Numbered from the stretch's first letter, positions 37,273 to 47,319 are shown. The stretch: 64,000 bases of DNA from Pleurocapsa minor HA4230-MV1 (GCA_019359095.1 JAHHHZ010000011.1:186001-250000); one strand, 5' to 3'. A program made the numbers and translations. The notes: generated from the sequence alone by a model not told the origin.

Positions 37273-38187
37273 CTCAGGGGGTGAAGACACATCAGCACTA
37301 GGGCGCTGTGCTTGCTCCCATCTGGACTCAGCATTTGCCATCACTTCCTCTAACTTTTCGAGATTTTCCCCAGGATATGATTCTAAAGCTTTAATCGATA
37401 AAGACATACGGTTTTGATGCTCGTCAATTTGCTTAATCACAACTTTGATCTTTTGCCCAACTTCAAAGAGATTATTGAGAGATTCAACCCTAGCACCGCT
37501 AATTTCCTTAACGTGGAGCAAACCTGTAGCGCCATCGAGATCGACAAACACACCATAGGGTTTAATATTGACAATTTTCCCTGGCATCAAGACACCTTCT
37601 TCAATGCTATTCATCGCCACTGCGCGCATAGCATCCCGTTGAGAGAGAACTAACTTGCGATTTTCTTGGTTAACTTCCAAAAAAGTAGCGGTCAAAAGCT
37701 GCCCAACTAAAGAATCTAGACTGTCGCGCTGTTGCAAATGCGATCGCGGGATAAAAGCTTTTAAGCCCGCAACTTCACCCATTACTCCGCCTTTGTTAAC
37801 TCCCGTCACCCGTATCTGAGTGGATTTGCCTGTTTCTGCCATTTCCTTAATATCAGCCCAAGCTTCATCTAATGCCAGTTGACGCAGAGAAAGAGTTACC
37901 TGTCCATCATCATCTTGTTCGCGAATGATTAAAAATTCTTTAGTTTCACCGATAGGCAAAATTGCGGCTAAATTATTCACAAAACCCAAAGCTGCTTCGT
38001 TAGTAGGGACAAAAGCAGGAGATTTACCACCAATGTCAACATATGCTCCTTCAGAGGTAATTTCTACTACCGTTCCCTGTATTTTCTGTCCTCTCGTAAA
38101 CTCATAATCATATTCCTGAAGCGCATTCTCAAAATCTGCCATGGAGAAAGCTTGAGATGAGTTGGGAACGGAGGTTGAATCAGACAT
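37249..38187 (-). CDS. S1 domain protein (ribosomal protein S1 paralogue)
   Basis: 312 residues with three S1 OB-fold domains (about 30-105, 115-185, 200-270), e.g. GQKIQGTVVEITSEGAYVDIGGKSPAFVP and GVLMPGKIVNIKPYGVFVDLDGATGLLH. Cyanobacterial S1 proteins have three domains, against six in E. coli, and most species have two paralogues; which one this is remains open. It binds mRNA on the 30S subunit or acts as an RNA-binding accessory. The C-terminal EEVGEIGK and its stop codon come from a heptamer-like array. Confidence 0.85.
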   Translation of the reverse strand: MSDSTSVPNSSQAFSMADFENALQEYDYEFTRGQKIQGTVVEITSEGAYVDIGGKSPAFVPTNEAALGFVNNLAAILPIGETKEFLIIREQDDDGQVTLSLRQLALDEAWADIKEMAETGKSTQIRVTGVNKGGVMGEVAGLKAFIPRSHLQQRDSLDSLVGQLLTATFLEVNQENRKLVLSQRDAMRAVAMNSIEEGVLMPGKIVNIKPYGVFVDLDGATGLLHVKEISGARVESLNNLFEVGQKIKVVIKQIDEHQNRMSLSIKALESYPGENLEKLEEVMANAESRWEQAQRPSADVSSPPEEVGEIGK

Positions 38188-38239
38188 AGTAGTGTATATG
38201 GTGAATATTAACGCACAAACCGAGTAACTTTGATACTAC

Positions 38240-38974
38240 TCACAACTTTTGGCTAAACAAGTCTAGCACTTTTTTCCAGGCATCTTGAGCCGCATCAGAA
38301 TTATAACTTTGAGGACGATAATCGCACATAAATCCGTGAGTTGCCCCTTGATAACGGAACACTTGATGCTCGATCTGCGCTTGAATCAATGCTTGTTCGA
38401 TCTGCTCAGTTTGCTCATTGGGGATCAACGGATCTTCTGTGCCAAAAAAAGCATAAATTGTCCCTTTAATATCTTTGGTACGGTTAATCGTTGGTTCATC
38501 TTCGCCAGGACACCAAGTAGCAATTTGCGCGCCATAAAAAGAGGCGATCGCCGTAACATCTGCCAGGGTAGCTGCTAAATATGCCACATGACCCCCAAAG
38601 CAAAAGCCAATTGCGCCAACTCCCGACTGTTTAACCTGCGGTTGACTATAAAGATAGGCGATACAAGCTTGAATATCGATAAGTAACTCCTTAGCCTGAG
38701 TTTGCATCTTATATTCCCTGCCTTGTTTCACCTCATCATCAGAATAACCCACGGCAAATCCAGGTGCTTGACGCTGATAAATTGCAGGAGCGATCGCAAG
38801 ATAACCTTCACTAGCTAATTTCTCAGTGACTTCTTGAATATGTTTATTTACCCCAAAGATCTCTTGAATAACAATTACCCCTGGATAAATCCCCGCCGTT
38901 TCGGGCATTGCTAAATAAGCATCAATCTCTAAGCCTTGATTATTTATTTTGACCCATTGACTAGATACTTTCAC
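38240..38974 (-). CDS. Dienelactone hydrolase family protein
   Basis: 244 residues, alpha/beta hydrolase. Nucleophile Cys in GAIGFCFGGHVAYLAA, acid region GTEDPLIP, catalytic His in GATHGFMCD. GVIVIQEIFGVNKHIQ near the N-terminus is the dienelactone hydrolase pattern. The native substrate in cyanobacteria is unknown. Full length, with no obvious operon partner. Confidence 0.88.
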   Translation of the reverse strand: MKVSSQWVKINNQGLEIDAYLAMPETAGIYPGVIVIQEIFGVNKHIQEVTEKLASEGYLAIAPAIYQRQAPGFAVGYSDDEVKQGREYKMQTQAKELLIDIQACIAYLYSQPQVKQSGVGAIGFCFGGHVAYLAATLADVTAIASFYGAQIATWCPGEDEPTINRTKDIKGTIYAFFGTEDPLIPNEQTEQIEQALIQAQIEHQVFRYQGATHGFMCDYRPQSYNSDAAQDAWKKVLDLFSQKL

Positions 38975-39001
38975 TGTTTGATTACTGATGACTGTTTATT
39001 T

Positions 39002-39070
39002 GCCCTAAAGGATTCCCTCTGGTCACGAAGCTTATGCTAAAGCACTAGCTACGCGTCGTCCTTTCGGACT
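39002..39070. repeat. Interspersed repeat CTAAAG-ACTAGC-ACGCGTC, short copy
   Basis: About 69 bases reading GCCCTAAAGGATTCC ... GGTCACGAAGCTTATGC ... CTAGCTACGCGTCGTCC. A longer inverted copy is at 47091-47205. Confidence 0.75.
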
Positions 39071-39085
39071 GATTATCGATCAATT

Positions 39086-39168
39086 GGTGGGCATTATTTT
39101 AGGCGATCGGTCTTTATTCTGATTATTGGCGATGCACTAAAGCACTAGCTTCGCGTCGCCCACCCTAC
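39086..39168. mobile_element. Gene-less REP element related to the 9869-10606 unit
   Basis: Begins GGTGGGCAT and ends CGCCCACCCTAC. Its last 35 bases match the right end of the transposase unit at 34 of 35 positions. It can fold as a hairpin. Probably a non-autonomous element moved by that transposase or a relative. Confidence 0.7.
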
Positions 39169-39193
39169 ATTGCTCATTGCTCATTGTTCACTG

Positions 39194-39868
39194 CTAAAGG
39201 ACTCCTTTAGAACTGGGAATATTGCCAGCACGACGGGGGTCTATTTCCGTTGCCATACGCATGGCGCGAGCAAAAGCTTTAAAAGTTGCCTCAATAATAT
39301 GGTGAGAATTAATTCCATCTAACTGACGAATATGTAAGGTCATTTGAGCATGATTAATTACGGCGACAAAAAACTCTCTAACTAGTTGAGTATCATAAGT
39401 ACCAACTCTTTGAGTGGGAATTTCTAAGCCATAACTAAGATGAGGTCTACCAGAAAAGTCTAAGGTTACCTGAACCAGAGCCTCATCTAGAGGCGCGCTA
39501 AAATGACCAAAACGCACAATCCCTTGGCGATCTCCTAAAGCTTGAGCTAACGCCATACCTAAAGTAATTCCTACATCCTCGTTGGTGTGGTGATCGTCGA
39601 TCTCGATATCGCCAGTAGCTTTGACCTGAAGGTCAAACATGCCATGAGAGGAAATTTGGTGCAGCATATGGTCGAGAAAAGGAATCCCTGTATCCGCCTG
39701 ACATTGACCAGTTCCATCGATATTTATGGCGACCTGTACGTCTGTTTCTCCTGTAGTACGGCTGACAGCAGCAGTTCTGGCATTTATTTGCTCTAAAGCA
39801 TTATGCTGATTGTTCTTGAGAGTTTGGCGATTATCTTCCAGATACGCTTCGCGATCGCTAATTTGCAT
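39194..39868 (-). CDS. hisB: Imidazoleglycerol-phosphate dehydratase
   Basis: 224 residues, monofunctional HisB. Dehydrates imidazoleglycerol phosphate in histidine synthesis, using two Mn ions. The His-rich motifs are [27 protein letters not shown] and [33 protein letters not shown]. The first 30 residues are longer than the core family start ([12 protein letters not shown]), so translation may begin further in. fabI lies 79 bases upstream, separated by an AGCTAAAA-type array. Confidence 0.95.
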   Translation of the reverse strand: MQISDREAYLEDNRQTLKNNQHNALEQINARTAAVSRTTGETDVQVAINIDGTGQCQADTGIPFLDHMLHQISSHGMFDLQVKATGDIEIDDHHTNEDVGITLGMALAQALGDRQGIVRFGHFSAPLDEALVQVTLDFSGRPHLSYGLEIPTQRVGTYDTQLVREFFVAVINHAQMTLHIRQLDGINSHHIIEATFKAFARAMRMATEIDPRRAGNIPSSKGVL

Positions 39869-39947
39869 GATTACTCCTAATTAATGTTAATCTACGAGTT
39901 CACTGTCAATCTAGAGCTAAAAGCTAAGAGCTAATAGCTTAAAAAAT

Positions 39948-40724
39948 CTACATCCCCATGATCTCATATCCAGAATCAACATAGATCACTTGTCCCGTAA
40001 TACCGCTAGCAAGATCGCTACACAAAAAGGCTGCGGTGTTGCCAACTTCTGTTTGAGTTACGGTACGGCGTAAAGGAGCAGTCGCTTCAACATGACGGAT
40101 CATATCGAGAATGCCGCCTACCGCCGAAGAAGCTAAAGTGCGAATTGGCCCAGCCGAGATAGCATTAACTCGAATATTGTCTTGACCTAACTCAGCAGCT
40201 AAATAACGTACACTCATTTCTAAAGCTGATTTTGCGACTCCCATTACATTGTAGTTCGGAATCACTTTGACCCCTCCTAAATAAGATAGGGTAACGATCG
40301 CGCCTCCTTCCGTCATTAGAGGTTTAGCCCTCACAGCAAGACAGTTAAGGGAAAAACTACTGATATCTAAAGCTTTGGCAAAACCTGCTCTAGAGGTGGC
40401 AGAGAAATCGCCAGTTAAATCTTCCCGTTCGGCAAATGCTAGACAGTGAACTAAGATATCTAATTTGCCCCACTTCTCTTTGATGGTGTCAAACATGGAA
40501 TCCATCAGTTCATCGTTTTGAACATCACAGGGAACAACAATACTAGGATTGAGAGGTTCAACCAACTCTCTCACCTTTTTTTCAAAACGTCCTCGCTCAT
40601 CAGGAAGATAATTAACCCCAATATTTGCTCCAGCTTTGTGTAGCTGCTGGGCAATTCCCCAGGCGATCGAACGATTATTGGCTATTCCTGTAACCAAAGC
40701 ATTTTTTCCAGTTAAATCTAGCAC
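39948..40724 (-). CDS. fabI: Enoyl-[acyl-carrier-protein] reductase (NADH)
   Basis: 258 residues from a GTG at 40724; the frame also reaches a TTG at 40751. The GTG is preferred because LDLTGKNALVTGIANNRSIAWGIA then matches the family start and a GGGA-rich stretch precedes it. It reduces enoyl-ACP in type II fatty acid synthesis. Family residues: TGIANNRSIAWG nucleotide site; the YLGGVKVIPNYNVMGVAKSALE Tyr...Tyr-x6-Lys site; and the substrate loop ISAGPIRTLA. It may be co-transcribed with hisB. Confidence 0.95.
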   Translation of the reverse strand: MLDLTGKNALVTGIANNRSIAWGIAQQLHKAGANIGVNYLPDERGRFEKKVRELVEPLNPSIVVPCDVQNDELMDSMFDTIKEKWGKLDILVHCLAFAEREDLTGDFSATSRAGFAKALDISSFSLNCLAVRAKPLMTEGGAIVTLSYLGGVKVIPNYNVMGVAKSALEMSVRYLAAELGQDNIRVNAISAGPIRTLASSAVGGILDMIRHVEATAPLRRTVTQTEVGNTAAFLCSDLASGITGQVIYVDSGYEIMGM

Positions 40725-40951
40725 GGTTTTTTCCCAAATTTTTAGCTGCAATTATCTATCCTACAACTGCCTGGGGAAGTGACATAACCGTATTAAAATT
40801 GATTTAGATTAAAAAATAGTACTAATTAAAGTTAGGAGAGTTAAGCATATAAGTAAGACAAAGAATGTATTAATGTATTGTGAGAATAATATGACTATTT
40901 AAGTTAATACAACATTTAACACATCGTAATTTAATCTTAGGCTCAGGCCCT

Positions 40952-41629
40952 ATGGAACTACCATTGACACAAAATCAACCTCTAGCATCCGTCTTTCGCA
41001 AACTTGGTCGTGGTTCTTTTCCTCCCATTGTGGAGAGTTTTGAGCGGGGCAAAACTATCTTCTTTCCTGGAGATCCAGCCGAAAGAGTTTATTTTCTGTT
41101 GAAAGGAGCAGTTAAGCTGTCTCGTGTTTATGAAGCAGGAGAAGAAATTACCGTAGCTTTGCTCAGAGAAAATACCGTATTTGGGGTGCTTTCTTTAATT
41201 ACTGGTCAAAAAAGCGATCGCTTTTATCATGCGGTAGCCTTTACTCCTGTAGAACTCTTATCAGCACCGATTGAACAGGTGGAAAAAGCTCTACAAGAAA
41301 ATCCTGAGTTGTCCATGCTAATGCTACGGGGATTATCTTCCCGCATTTTGCAAACAGAAATGATGATTGAAACCCTCGCTCATCGAGATATGGGTTCTCG
41401 TTTAGTTAGTTTCTTATTGATTCTGTGTCGTGATTTTGGCACACCAACGACCGAAGGAATTAAGATCGATCTCAAGTTATCTCATCAGGCGATCGCTGAA
41501 GCTATTGGCTCGACTAGAGTTACTGTCACCAGACTATTAGGAGATCTGCGGGAAAAAGAATTAGTCTCAATTCATAAAAAGAAAATCACCGTACATAATC
41601 CTGTAGCTTTAAGTCAACAATTTGCTTAA
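40952..41629 (+). CDS. ntcA: Global nitrogen regulator NtcA
   Basis: 225 residues, CRP/FNR family. The N-terminal cyclic-nucleotide-like domain binds 2-oxoglutarate ([29 protein letters not shown]). The dimer helix is followed by a C-terminal HTH with recognition helix [20 protein letters not shown], nearly invariant in NtcA. It activates nitrogen-assimilation genes at GTA-N8-TAC sites under nitrogen limitation. The 200 bases upstream contain no exact GTA-N8-TAC, so autoregulation is not evident. Full length. Confidence 0.96.
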   Translation: MELPLTQNQPLASVFRKLGRGSFPPIVESFERGKTIFFPGDPAERVYFLLKGAVKLSRVYEAGEEITVALLRENTVFGVLSLITGQKSDRFYHAVAFTPVELLSAPIEQVEKALQENPELSMLMLRGLSSRILQTEMMIETLAHRDMGSRLVSFLLILCRDFGTPTTEGIKIDLKLSHQAIAEAIGSTRVTVTRLLGDLREKELVSIHKKKITVHNPVALSQQFA

Positions 41630-41745
41630 ATTTTGTTTAAATTATAAATGACCTAACTAACGGCATTACTGACAACTAAATAGTTAACTAACTCATAACA
41701 GCTTGTCCAAGCTGATTTTTGGACTAAACTACCTAAGTACCTTTC

Positions 41746-43164
41746 ATGACCAGCGGTTATATTCTGATTGCAGCAATTTTTCTTCTAGGCGGTATTGTTG
41801 CAGTATTTGGCGATCGCGTTGGCACTAAAATAGGTAAAGCCAGACTCAGATTATTTAATCTGCGTCCTCGCCAAACAGCCATGATTATCACCTGGATTAC
41901 AGGGATGTCAATTTCAGCTCTTACTTTAGGAATTCTGTTTGGTTTAAGTGGCTCTTTGAGAAGAGGTATCTTTGAGCTTGACGATATTCTCAAGGAGAAA
42001 AGACAAACTGAGGCGGAATTAGCCACGGCACAACAGGAACAACGACAGGTACAAAAACAGCTATTTAAAGTTAAACAACAACAAACTCAAGCAGTAGTTA
42101 ATCTAAATACTACCAATCAAAATTTCGCGCGCTCAAAACAGCAGGTCAAAAAAATTTCGGCTCAAGCCAAAAAACTCCAACAGGAGTTAGACAGTTTGTT
42201 GAGCGAACGTGCAAAACGGCAGGAACAACTAGACCAACTACAGCAGCAAAGCCAGGAATTACAAACCCAGCTACAGCAGCGGGAGCAGAAAATTAGCCAC
42301 CAAGATCAGATTCTCTCGGAAAAAGAAGTTCAGCTTCAAGATTTGGAACAGCAACAGCAATTACTGCAAACCCAAGTACAACAAAGAGATCGCTCCATTG
42401 TGGAATTAGATCGAGCGATCGCCACAGCCGAACTCGGTTTAAAACTTAGAACCAAAAGACTCGAACAGTTGGAATCTCAATTAGCCATATTATCAAACGA
42501 TGTGGCAGCTTTAGAAAAGTCTTATTTTGAATTGAGAGAGAAAAAAATTGCCGTAGTAAAGAACCAAGTACTATCTTCAGCAGTAGTCAGAATTATCGAT
42601 CCTAATGCCGCCAAATCGGCGATCAATAGTTTATTGAGACAGGCAAACACCAACGCCGTTCAAGCAACTCAGTTTAGTGGAGCAAAATCCGAACAAGAAA
42701 TCGTCAAAATCACTAGATCACAGGTAGAACAGCTCGAATCACAGATCCAAGATGGTCGAGACTATGTGATTAGAATTATTTCAGCAGGTAATTATGTTCA
42801 AGGAGAAAAAGAAGTTAGGGTATTTGCTGATGTAGCTCTCAATCAACAAATATTTAAAGCAGGGGCAGAAATTGCTACCGTGTCGATAGACTCTCAAAAT
42901 GTTACTCGTCAAGAAGTGCAGGAAAGATTAAATTGGCTTTTGGCGGTGTCCAAATTTCGCGCTCAACGAGCAGGAACATTAGGCGAAATTGAAATAGGCG
43001 ATGATCAGATCGAAAATCTAGTTGATTTTATCGATCAACTTACTCAATCTCCCGAACCTGTTAGAGAAATTAGAGCTATAGTTGCCGAAAATACCTATAC
43101 TGCTGGGCCATTAAAAATTGATTTTGTGGTGATGCGCAATGGCAAAATTATTTATAGCACTTGA
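41746..43164 (+). CDS. DUF3084 domain protein with long coiled coil
   Basis: 472 residues. Two membrane helices (about 3-20 and 45-68) at the N-terminus with RLRLFNLRPRQTAMIITWITG between them. Then about 160 residues of Gln/Glu-rich coiled coil, then the conserved C-terminal globular part (RIIDPNAAKSAINSLLRQAN through GPLKIDFVVMRNGKIIYST). This is the DUF3084 family, near-universal in cyanobacteria, of unknown function. The YqgF-like gene starts 32 bases downstream, and the two genes are a conserved pair as I recall. Confidence 0.87.
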   Translation: MTSGYILIAAIFLLGGIVAVFGDRVGTKIGKARLRLFNLRPRQTAMIITWITGMSISALTLGILFGLSGSLRRGIFELDDILKEKRQTEAELATAQQEQRQVQKQLFKVKQQQTQAVVNLNTTNQNFARSKQQVKKISAQAKKLQQELDSLLSERAKRQEQLDQLQQQSQELQTQLQQREQKISHQDQILSEKEVQLQDLEQQQQLLQTQVQQRDRSIVELDRAIATAELGLKLRTKRLEQLESQLAILSNDVAALEKSYFELREKKIAVVKNQVLSSAVVRIIDPNAAKSAINSLLRQANTNAVQATQFSGAKSEQEIVKITRSQVEQLESQIQDGRDYVIRIISAGNYVQGEKEVRVFADVALNQQIFKAGAEIATVSIDSQNVTRQEVQERLNWLLAVSKFRAQRAGTLGEIEIGDDQIENLVDFIDQLTQSPEPVREIRAIVAENTYTAGPLKIDFVVMRNGKIIYST

Positions 43165-43196
43165 ACAATGAACAGTACAGTAATCAGTAATCAAAT

Positions 43197-43613
43197 TTGA
43201 ACTCTCAAAACATACTTGGTTTAGATCCTGGTCGGGATAAATGTGGCATAGCTGTAATAAATAGTCAGCAGGCAGTAATTTACCATCAGGTGATTGATTC
43301 AGTTAAAGCGATCGCGACGATTAAACAGCTAGCCCAAAAGTACGCCATCGATCTAATCGTAATGGGCGATGGTACGACTTCTAAAGCTTGGCAGCAGCAG
43401 CTTGAGTCTAATTTATTAAATCTGTCAGTAATTACCGTAAATGAGACCAACAGCACCCTAGAAGCTCGCGATCGCTACTGGATTATGTACCCTCCACAAG
43501 GACTACAGCGTTTAATCCCCCAAGGTTTACGAACACCTCCTCGTCCAGTAGATGATCTTGTGGCAATCATTTTAATTGAACGATATCTTGAATCAGTAAT
43601 CAGTAATCAGTAA
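43197..43613 (+). CDS. YqgF/RuvX-like RNase H-fold protein
   Basis: 138 residues. ILGLDPGRDKCGIAVI at the N-terminus is the first acidic strand of the RNase H fold as in YqgF and RuvC, and LIVMGDGTTSK and ETNSTLEARDRYW match the next two active-site regions. PVDDLVAIILIERYL ends the domain. Its role may be rRNA processing or DNA structure cleavage. It starts at TTG (43197), since the upstream ATG is in another frame. The final SVISNQ and the stop codon fall inside a CAGTAAT heptamer array. Confidence 0.75.
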   Translation: MNSQNILGLDPGRDKCGIAVINSQQAVIYHQVIDSVKAIATIKQLAQKYAIDLIVMGDGTTSKAWQQQLESNLLNLSVITVNETNSTLEARDRYWIMYPPQGLQRLIPQGLRTPPRPVDDLVAIILIERYLESVISNQ

Positions 43614-43628
43614 TCAGTAATTAGTAAT
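43588..43628. repeat. Heptamer array CAGTAAT at a stop codon
   Basis: Five to six units of CAGTAAT run through the stop codon of the YqgF-like gene. A shorter CAGTAAT pair lies just before its start (43175-43192). Confidence 0.85.
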
Positions 43629-43891
43629 CACATCTTTGTCCTAACCGTAAAAGTGTAATCACCACCTGCTTCTAACTGATGATCGCAACGTTCAAGGAAG
43701 CGCTCTAAAGGTTCTTGAATTAAGGCTCTACCAAGGGAAGGTTGCACTGATAACTGTCTGTGACGAAAACGCCATCTAAATTGCCACTCATACTGAGCAG
43801 CTTGGACTTCGCCTTCGATTTTGCCCATTGAGATTGATTGTTGAGTAATACGGACATGGGCGACTGTTTCTGGTAGATAACTACGATTCAC
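43628..43891 (-). CDS. DUF3146-like small protein
   Basis: 87 residues from a GTG. ETVAHVRITQQSISMGKIEGEVQAA, EWQFRWRFRHRQLSVQPSLGRALIQEPLERFL resembles the DUF3146 family of cyanobacteria as I remember it. No catalytic motif or membrane segment is visible. Function unknown. It is convergent with the YqgF-like gene, sharing the heptamer array between their stop codons. Confidence 0.65.
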   Translation of the reverse strand: MNRSYLPETVAHVRITQQSISMGKIEGEVQAAQYEWQFRWRFRHRQLSVQPSLGRALIQEPLERFLERCDHQLEAGGDYTFTVRTKM

Positions 43892-44100
43892 AATTTATGA
43901 CAGGTAAGTTTATTCAGTAAATAAGAGCGAGTTTTATTAAATAATATAGCGACTCTAGAATTGATGAATCAATCTAACTATGGTTGATGATAATGGGGCT
44001 AATTTTTTTAGTTAAGTAAAATACCAAAATTGCACAAATAAGACACACTATAAATAATTAAGGGTCAACAAAAAAAGAGTAAGTCATCAAGAGGTATTCT

Positions 44101-45552
44101 GTGTTGTCAAAAGAAGAAACAGGCGATTGGGCGCAGCCCACGCTGCGCGATCGCTTAGAGCTAGAAGAGGCGCTGATTGGCTTTGAGGAAATTACTGCCG
44201 AGCTAAATTACCGTCAGGCGCAAAATTCTCTTCGCAGTTTAATCAGCAATCTTGACCTAACTGCTGAAGAACAAGAGGGTTTGGAGTCCGAGATCGATCG
44301 CCTGACACAAATGCTGGATAAATTGGAGCAGTCGGTAGTGCAGATTGCTGCTTTTGGTATGGTAGGGCGAGGTAAATCTTCTCTGCTCAATGCTTTAGTG
44401 GGGCAGGATATTTTCCCTACAGGAGCGCTGCATGGTGTTACTCGCACCATCGATCGGGCTAACTGGAAATTGACCCCCGAACAAATTGCTGATACTTCAG
44501 AAAATTTGCAACGTCTGACCATAACAGGTCAAGGTGGAGAAATTCAGCTATTAGATACTCCAGGGATTGACGAAGTTAACGGGGAGGCAAGAGAGGCTTT
44601 GGCTTGTGATTTAGCTCACAGAGTCGATTTGATTTTGTTTATTGTTTCAGGAGACATTACCCAGGTTGAGTATCGCGCTTTGTCTAAACTACGAGAGGCA
44701 GGTAAGCCGATGCTGTTGGTATTCAACAAGATCGACCAGTATCCTGAAGCCGATCGCCTGGCAATTTATCATAAGATCAAGGAAGAAAGAGTCCGAGAAT
44801 TGATTTCTCCTGACGAAATTATTATGGTGGCTGCCTCCCCAGTTGAAGTGCGCGGAGTTAAAGATCGCATGGGAAAACTTAAAGTAGAAAGAGTCAGAGG
44901 AGTAGCTCAGGTAGAAACCCTCAAGCTGAAAATCTTAGAATTATTAGAACGTGAAGGTAAATCTTTGGTGGCACTTAACAGTATGCTGTTTGCCGATGAA
45001 GTTAACGAACAGCTAGTACAGCGTAAGCTGGCGATTCGCGATCGCGCTGCCAATGCCTTAATTAATCAGGGTATGATGCTCAAGGCGATGACGGTGGCAC
45101 TGAATCCTGTAACGGCGATCGACCTATTTTCTGGAGCAGTTATTGATGTCGGTATTATCCTGTCTCTATCCCGTCTTTATGGCATTAATATGACTCAATC
45201 TGGGGCGGTAAAGCTCTTGAAAAATATCGCTCTCAGCATGGGGGGAATTAGTGCCAGCGAATTATTAGCAACTTTGGGTTTAAGCTCGGTTAAAGGACTT
45301 TTGGGCTTGACTATTCCCGCTACAGGCGGTTTATCTTTAGCACCCTATTTATCGGTGGCGATCGCTCAAGGAGCAGTGGCTGGAGTATCTTCCTATGCTA
45401 TTGGGCAAGTAACCAAAACCTATTTGGCTAACGGCGCATCCTGGGGAGAACAAAGCCCTAAAGTAGTAGTGCAGAAAATTCTCGATTCTCTCGACGAAAA
45501 ATCAATCCTCAACCGCCTCAAATCGGAACTCCGCGCTAAACTAACCAACTAA
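44101..45552 (+). CDS. GTPase with C-terminal DUF697 domain
   Basis: 483 residues from a GTG. G1 AAFGMVGRGKSSLLNAL, G3 LLDTPGIDE and G4 FNKIDQ define an Era-like GTPase. The last 170 residues, hydrophobic and Gly-rich (LNPVTAIDLFSGAVIDVGIILSL; ASELLATLGLSSVKGLLGL), are a DUF697 domain that probably associates with membranes. Close to the N-terminus, residues 8-18 (DWAQPTLRDRL) are encoded by a 32-base repeat also found in ackA. The stop codon is the first unit of an AGCTAAA array. Function unknown. Confidence 0.87.
   Translation: MLSKEETGDWAQPTLRDRLELEEALIGFEEITAELNYRQAQNSLRSLISNLDLTAEEQEGLESEIDRLTQMLDKLEQSVVQIAAFGMVGRGKSSLLNALVGQDIFPTGALHGVTRTIDRANWKLTPEQIADTSENLQRLTITGQGGEIQLLDTPGIDEVNGEAREALACDLAHRVDLILFIVSGDITQVEYRALSKLREAGKPMLLVFNKIDQYPEADRLAIYHKIKEERVRELISPDEIIMVAASPVEVRGVKDRMGKLKVERVRGVAQVETLKLKILELLEREGKSLVALNSMLFADEVNEQLVQRKLAIRDRAANALINQGMMLKAMTVALNPVTAIDLFSGAVIDVGIILSLSRLYGINMTQSGAVKLLKNIALSMGGISASELLATLGLSSVKGLLGLTIPATGGLSLAPYLSVAIAQGAVAGVSSYAIGQVTKTYLANGASWGEQSPKVVVQKILDSLDEKSILNRLKSELRAKLTN
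44123..44154. repeat. 32-bp gene-embedded repeat, GTPase copy
   Basis: GCGATTGGGCGCAGCCCACG then CTGCGCGATCGC. It matches the reverse complement of 57364-57395 at 30 of 32 positions, and is read here in a different frame. Confidence 0.9.
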
Positions 45553-45592
45553 AAGCTAAAAGCTAAAAGCTAAAAGCTAAGAGCTAAAAGCT
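45548..45592. repeat. AGCTAAA heptamer array at the GTPase stop
   Basis: Five to six units of AGCTAAA/AGCTAAG starting at the TAA stop codon and running to 46 bases before asnS. Confidence 0.9.
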
Positions 45593-45637
45593 TTATTGAT
45601 AAAATAATCCTGATATCATCCATAAATTTGAGGCTAT

Positions 45638-47029
45638 ATGGTAACTAGACGAGTTGCAGACATTTTAAAAAATGGTCAACCAGATGAACCAGTAACGATC
45701 AAAGGTTGGGTACGCACCAAAAGAGAATTAAAGGGCTTTGCTTTCATTGAGGTTAATGATGGCTCGTCTTTAGCGGGTTTACAAGCGGTTCTCGATGCCG
45801 ATTTACCCGATTATGAGAACGTTCTCAAACAACTTGCTACAGGGGCTTCTGTGGAAATTACGGGCAAGCTAGTGGAGTCGCCAGGGAAAGGACAAAAAAT
45901 TGAGCTAAAAGGGGATTCGGTAATTGTCTACGGTACAGCCGATCCTGAAACTTATCCTCTACAAAAAAAACGTCACTCTTTTGAGTTTTTACGTACTATC
46001 GGTCATTTGCGATCGCGCACTAATACTTTAGGGGCGGTCTTTCGGGTCAGAAATGCCTGTGCCACGGCAATTCATCAGTTTTTTCAAGAGAAAAACTTTC
46101 TTTGGGTTCATAGCCCGATTATTACCGCTAGTGACTGTGAAGGTGCAGGGGAATTATTTACTGTAACTAATTTTGACCTTAACAACTTGCCGAAAAACGA
46201 CCAGGGCGAAGTAGATTATACTCAAGATTTTTTTGGTAAACCAGCCTACCTGACGGTGAGTGGACAGCTACAGGCAGAAGTAATGGCAATGGCGTTTCAA
46301 AATGTCTATACTTTTGGCCCTACTTTTCGCGCGGAAAATTCTAATACTTCCCGTCACTTGGCAGAATTTTGGATGATCGAACCCGAAATGGCTTTTTGCG
46401 ACTTGGAAGGGGATCAAAATCTGGCGGAAGAATTTCTCAAATATATTTTCCAGTATGTCTTAGAACATTGTGCTGACGACTTGGAATTCTTTAACAAGTG
46501 GGTAGATAAATCTGTCTTGGCAAACGCCGATAATATTATTAATAATGAGTTTGAACGAGTCACCTACACCAAAGCGGTGGAATTATTGGAACAAGCAGAT
46601 CGGCAATTTGAATATCCTGTTGAGTGGGGTATCGATCTTCAGTCGGAACATGAACGTTATCTAGCGGAAAAGCTGTTTAAAAAGCCCGTGATCGTGACCA
46701 ACTACCCTAAAGATATTAAAGCCTTTTATATGCGCCTAGATGAAGGCGAAAAAACCGTCTCGGCAATGGATGTCCTCGCCCCTGGGATTGGCGAAATTAT
46801 TGGCGGTTCACAAAGAGAAGAGCGTCTTGATGTCTTAGAAAGGCGAATCAAAGAGATGAATATCGAAGCTGAGGATATTTGGTGGTATTTAGATCTACGC
46901 CGTTATGGCACAGTACCCCATGCGGGATTTGGTTTGGGTTTTGAAAGATTAGTCCAGTTCATGACGGGAATGACTAATATTCGTGATGTAATTCCTTTCC
47001 CCAGAACTCCGTTGAGTGCCGATTTTTAA
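45638..47029 (+). CDS. asnS: Asparagine--tRNA ligase
   Basis: 463 residues, class IIb synthetase. An N-terminal OB anticodon domain ([24 protein letters not shown]) is followed by the catalytic core, with motif 2 around [22 protein letters not shown] and motif 3 [29 protein letters not shown] is diagnostic for AsnRS versus AspRS. It charges tRNA-Asn directly, so this organism does not depend solely on the amidotransferase route. Confidence 0.96.
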   Translation: MVTRRVADILKNGQPDEPVTIKGWVRTKRELKGFAFIEVNDGSSLAGLQAVLDADLPDYENVLKQLATGASVEITGKLVESPGKGQKIELKGDSVIVYGTADPETYPLQKKRHSFEFLRTIGHLRSRTNTLGAVFRVRNACATAIHQFFQEKNFLWVHSPIITASDCEGAGELFTVTNFDLNNLPKNDQGEVDYTQDFFGKPAYLTVSGQLQAEVMAMAFQNVYTFGPTFRAENSNTSRHLAEFWMIEPEMAFCDLEGDQNLAEEFLKYIFQYVLEHCADDLEFFNKWVDKSVLANADNIINNEFERVTYTKAVELLEQADRQFEYPVEWGIDLQSEHERYLAEKLFKKPVIVTNYPKDIKAFYMRLDEGEKTVSAMDVLAPGIGEIIGGSQREERLDVLERRIKEMNIEAEDIWWYLDLRRYGTVPHAGFGLGFERLVQFMTGMTNIRDVIPFPRTPLSADF

Positions 47030-47090
47030 GTTAGATCAAAATATAGCAGTCCTATTTGATTCATGAAACTACATTGATTGGTTTTTAGGT

Positions 47091-47205
47091 AGTCCTAAAG
47101 GACGACGCGTAGCTAGTCCTAAAGGATAAGCTTCGCAAATGAGACCGAAGGGAATCCTTTAGGGCTTTAGCATAAGCTTCGTGACCGTAGGAAATCCTTT
47201 AGGGC
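47091..47205. repeat. Interspersed repeat, long inverted copy with internal duplication
   Basis: The reverse complement of this stretch follows the 39002-39070 copy but carries about 48 extra bases that repeat CCCTAAAGGATTCCC...GAAGCTTA. Fills part of the 47030-47516 gap. Confidence 0.75.
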
Positions 47206-47319
47206 ATATAGGTAGTAGAAATTTCTCATTTCATTTAGGATTGCTATGTGATATTTATATATAAAATCTTTGCTCTTTTGCTCCTTTGCGCCTTAGCGTC
47301 TTGGCGCGAGTGTAGTAGT

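Noticed and set aside
40752-40951. NtcA-binding site (GTA-N8-TAC) in the ntcA upstream region
   Set aside because: Reading the region I found GTA triplets but none followed by TAC at the right spacing.
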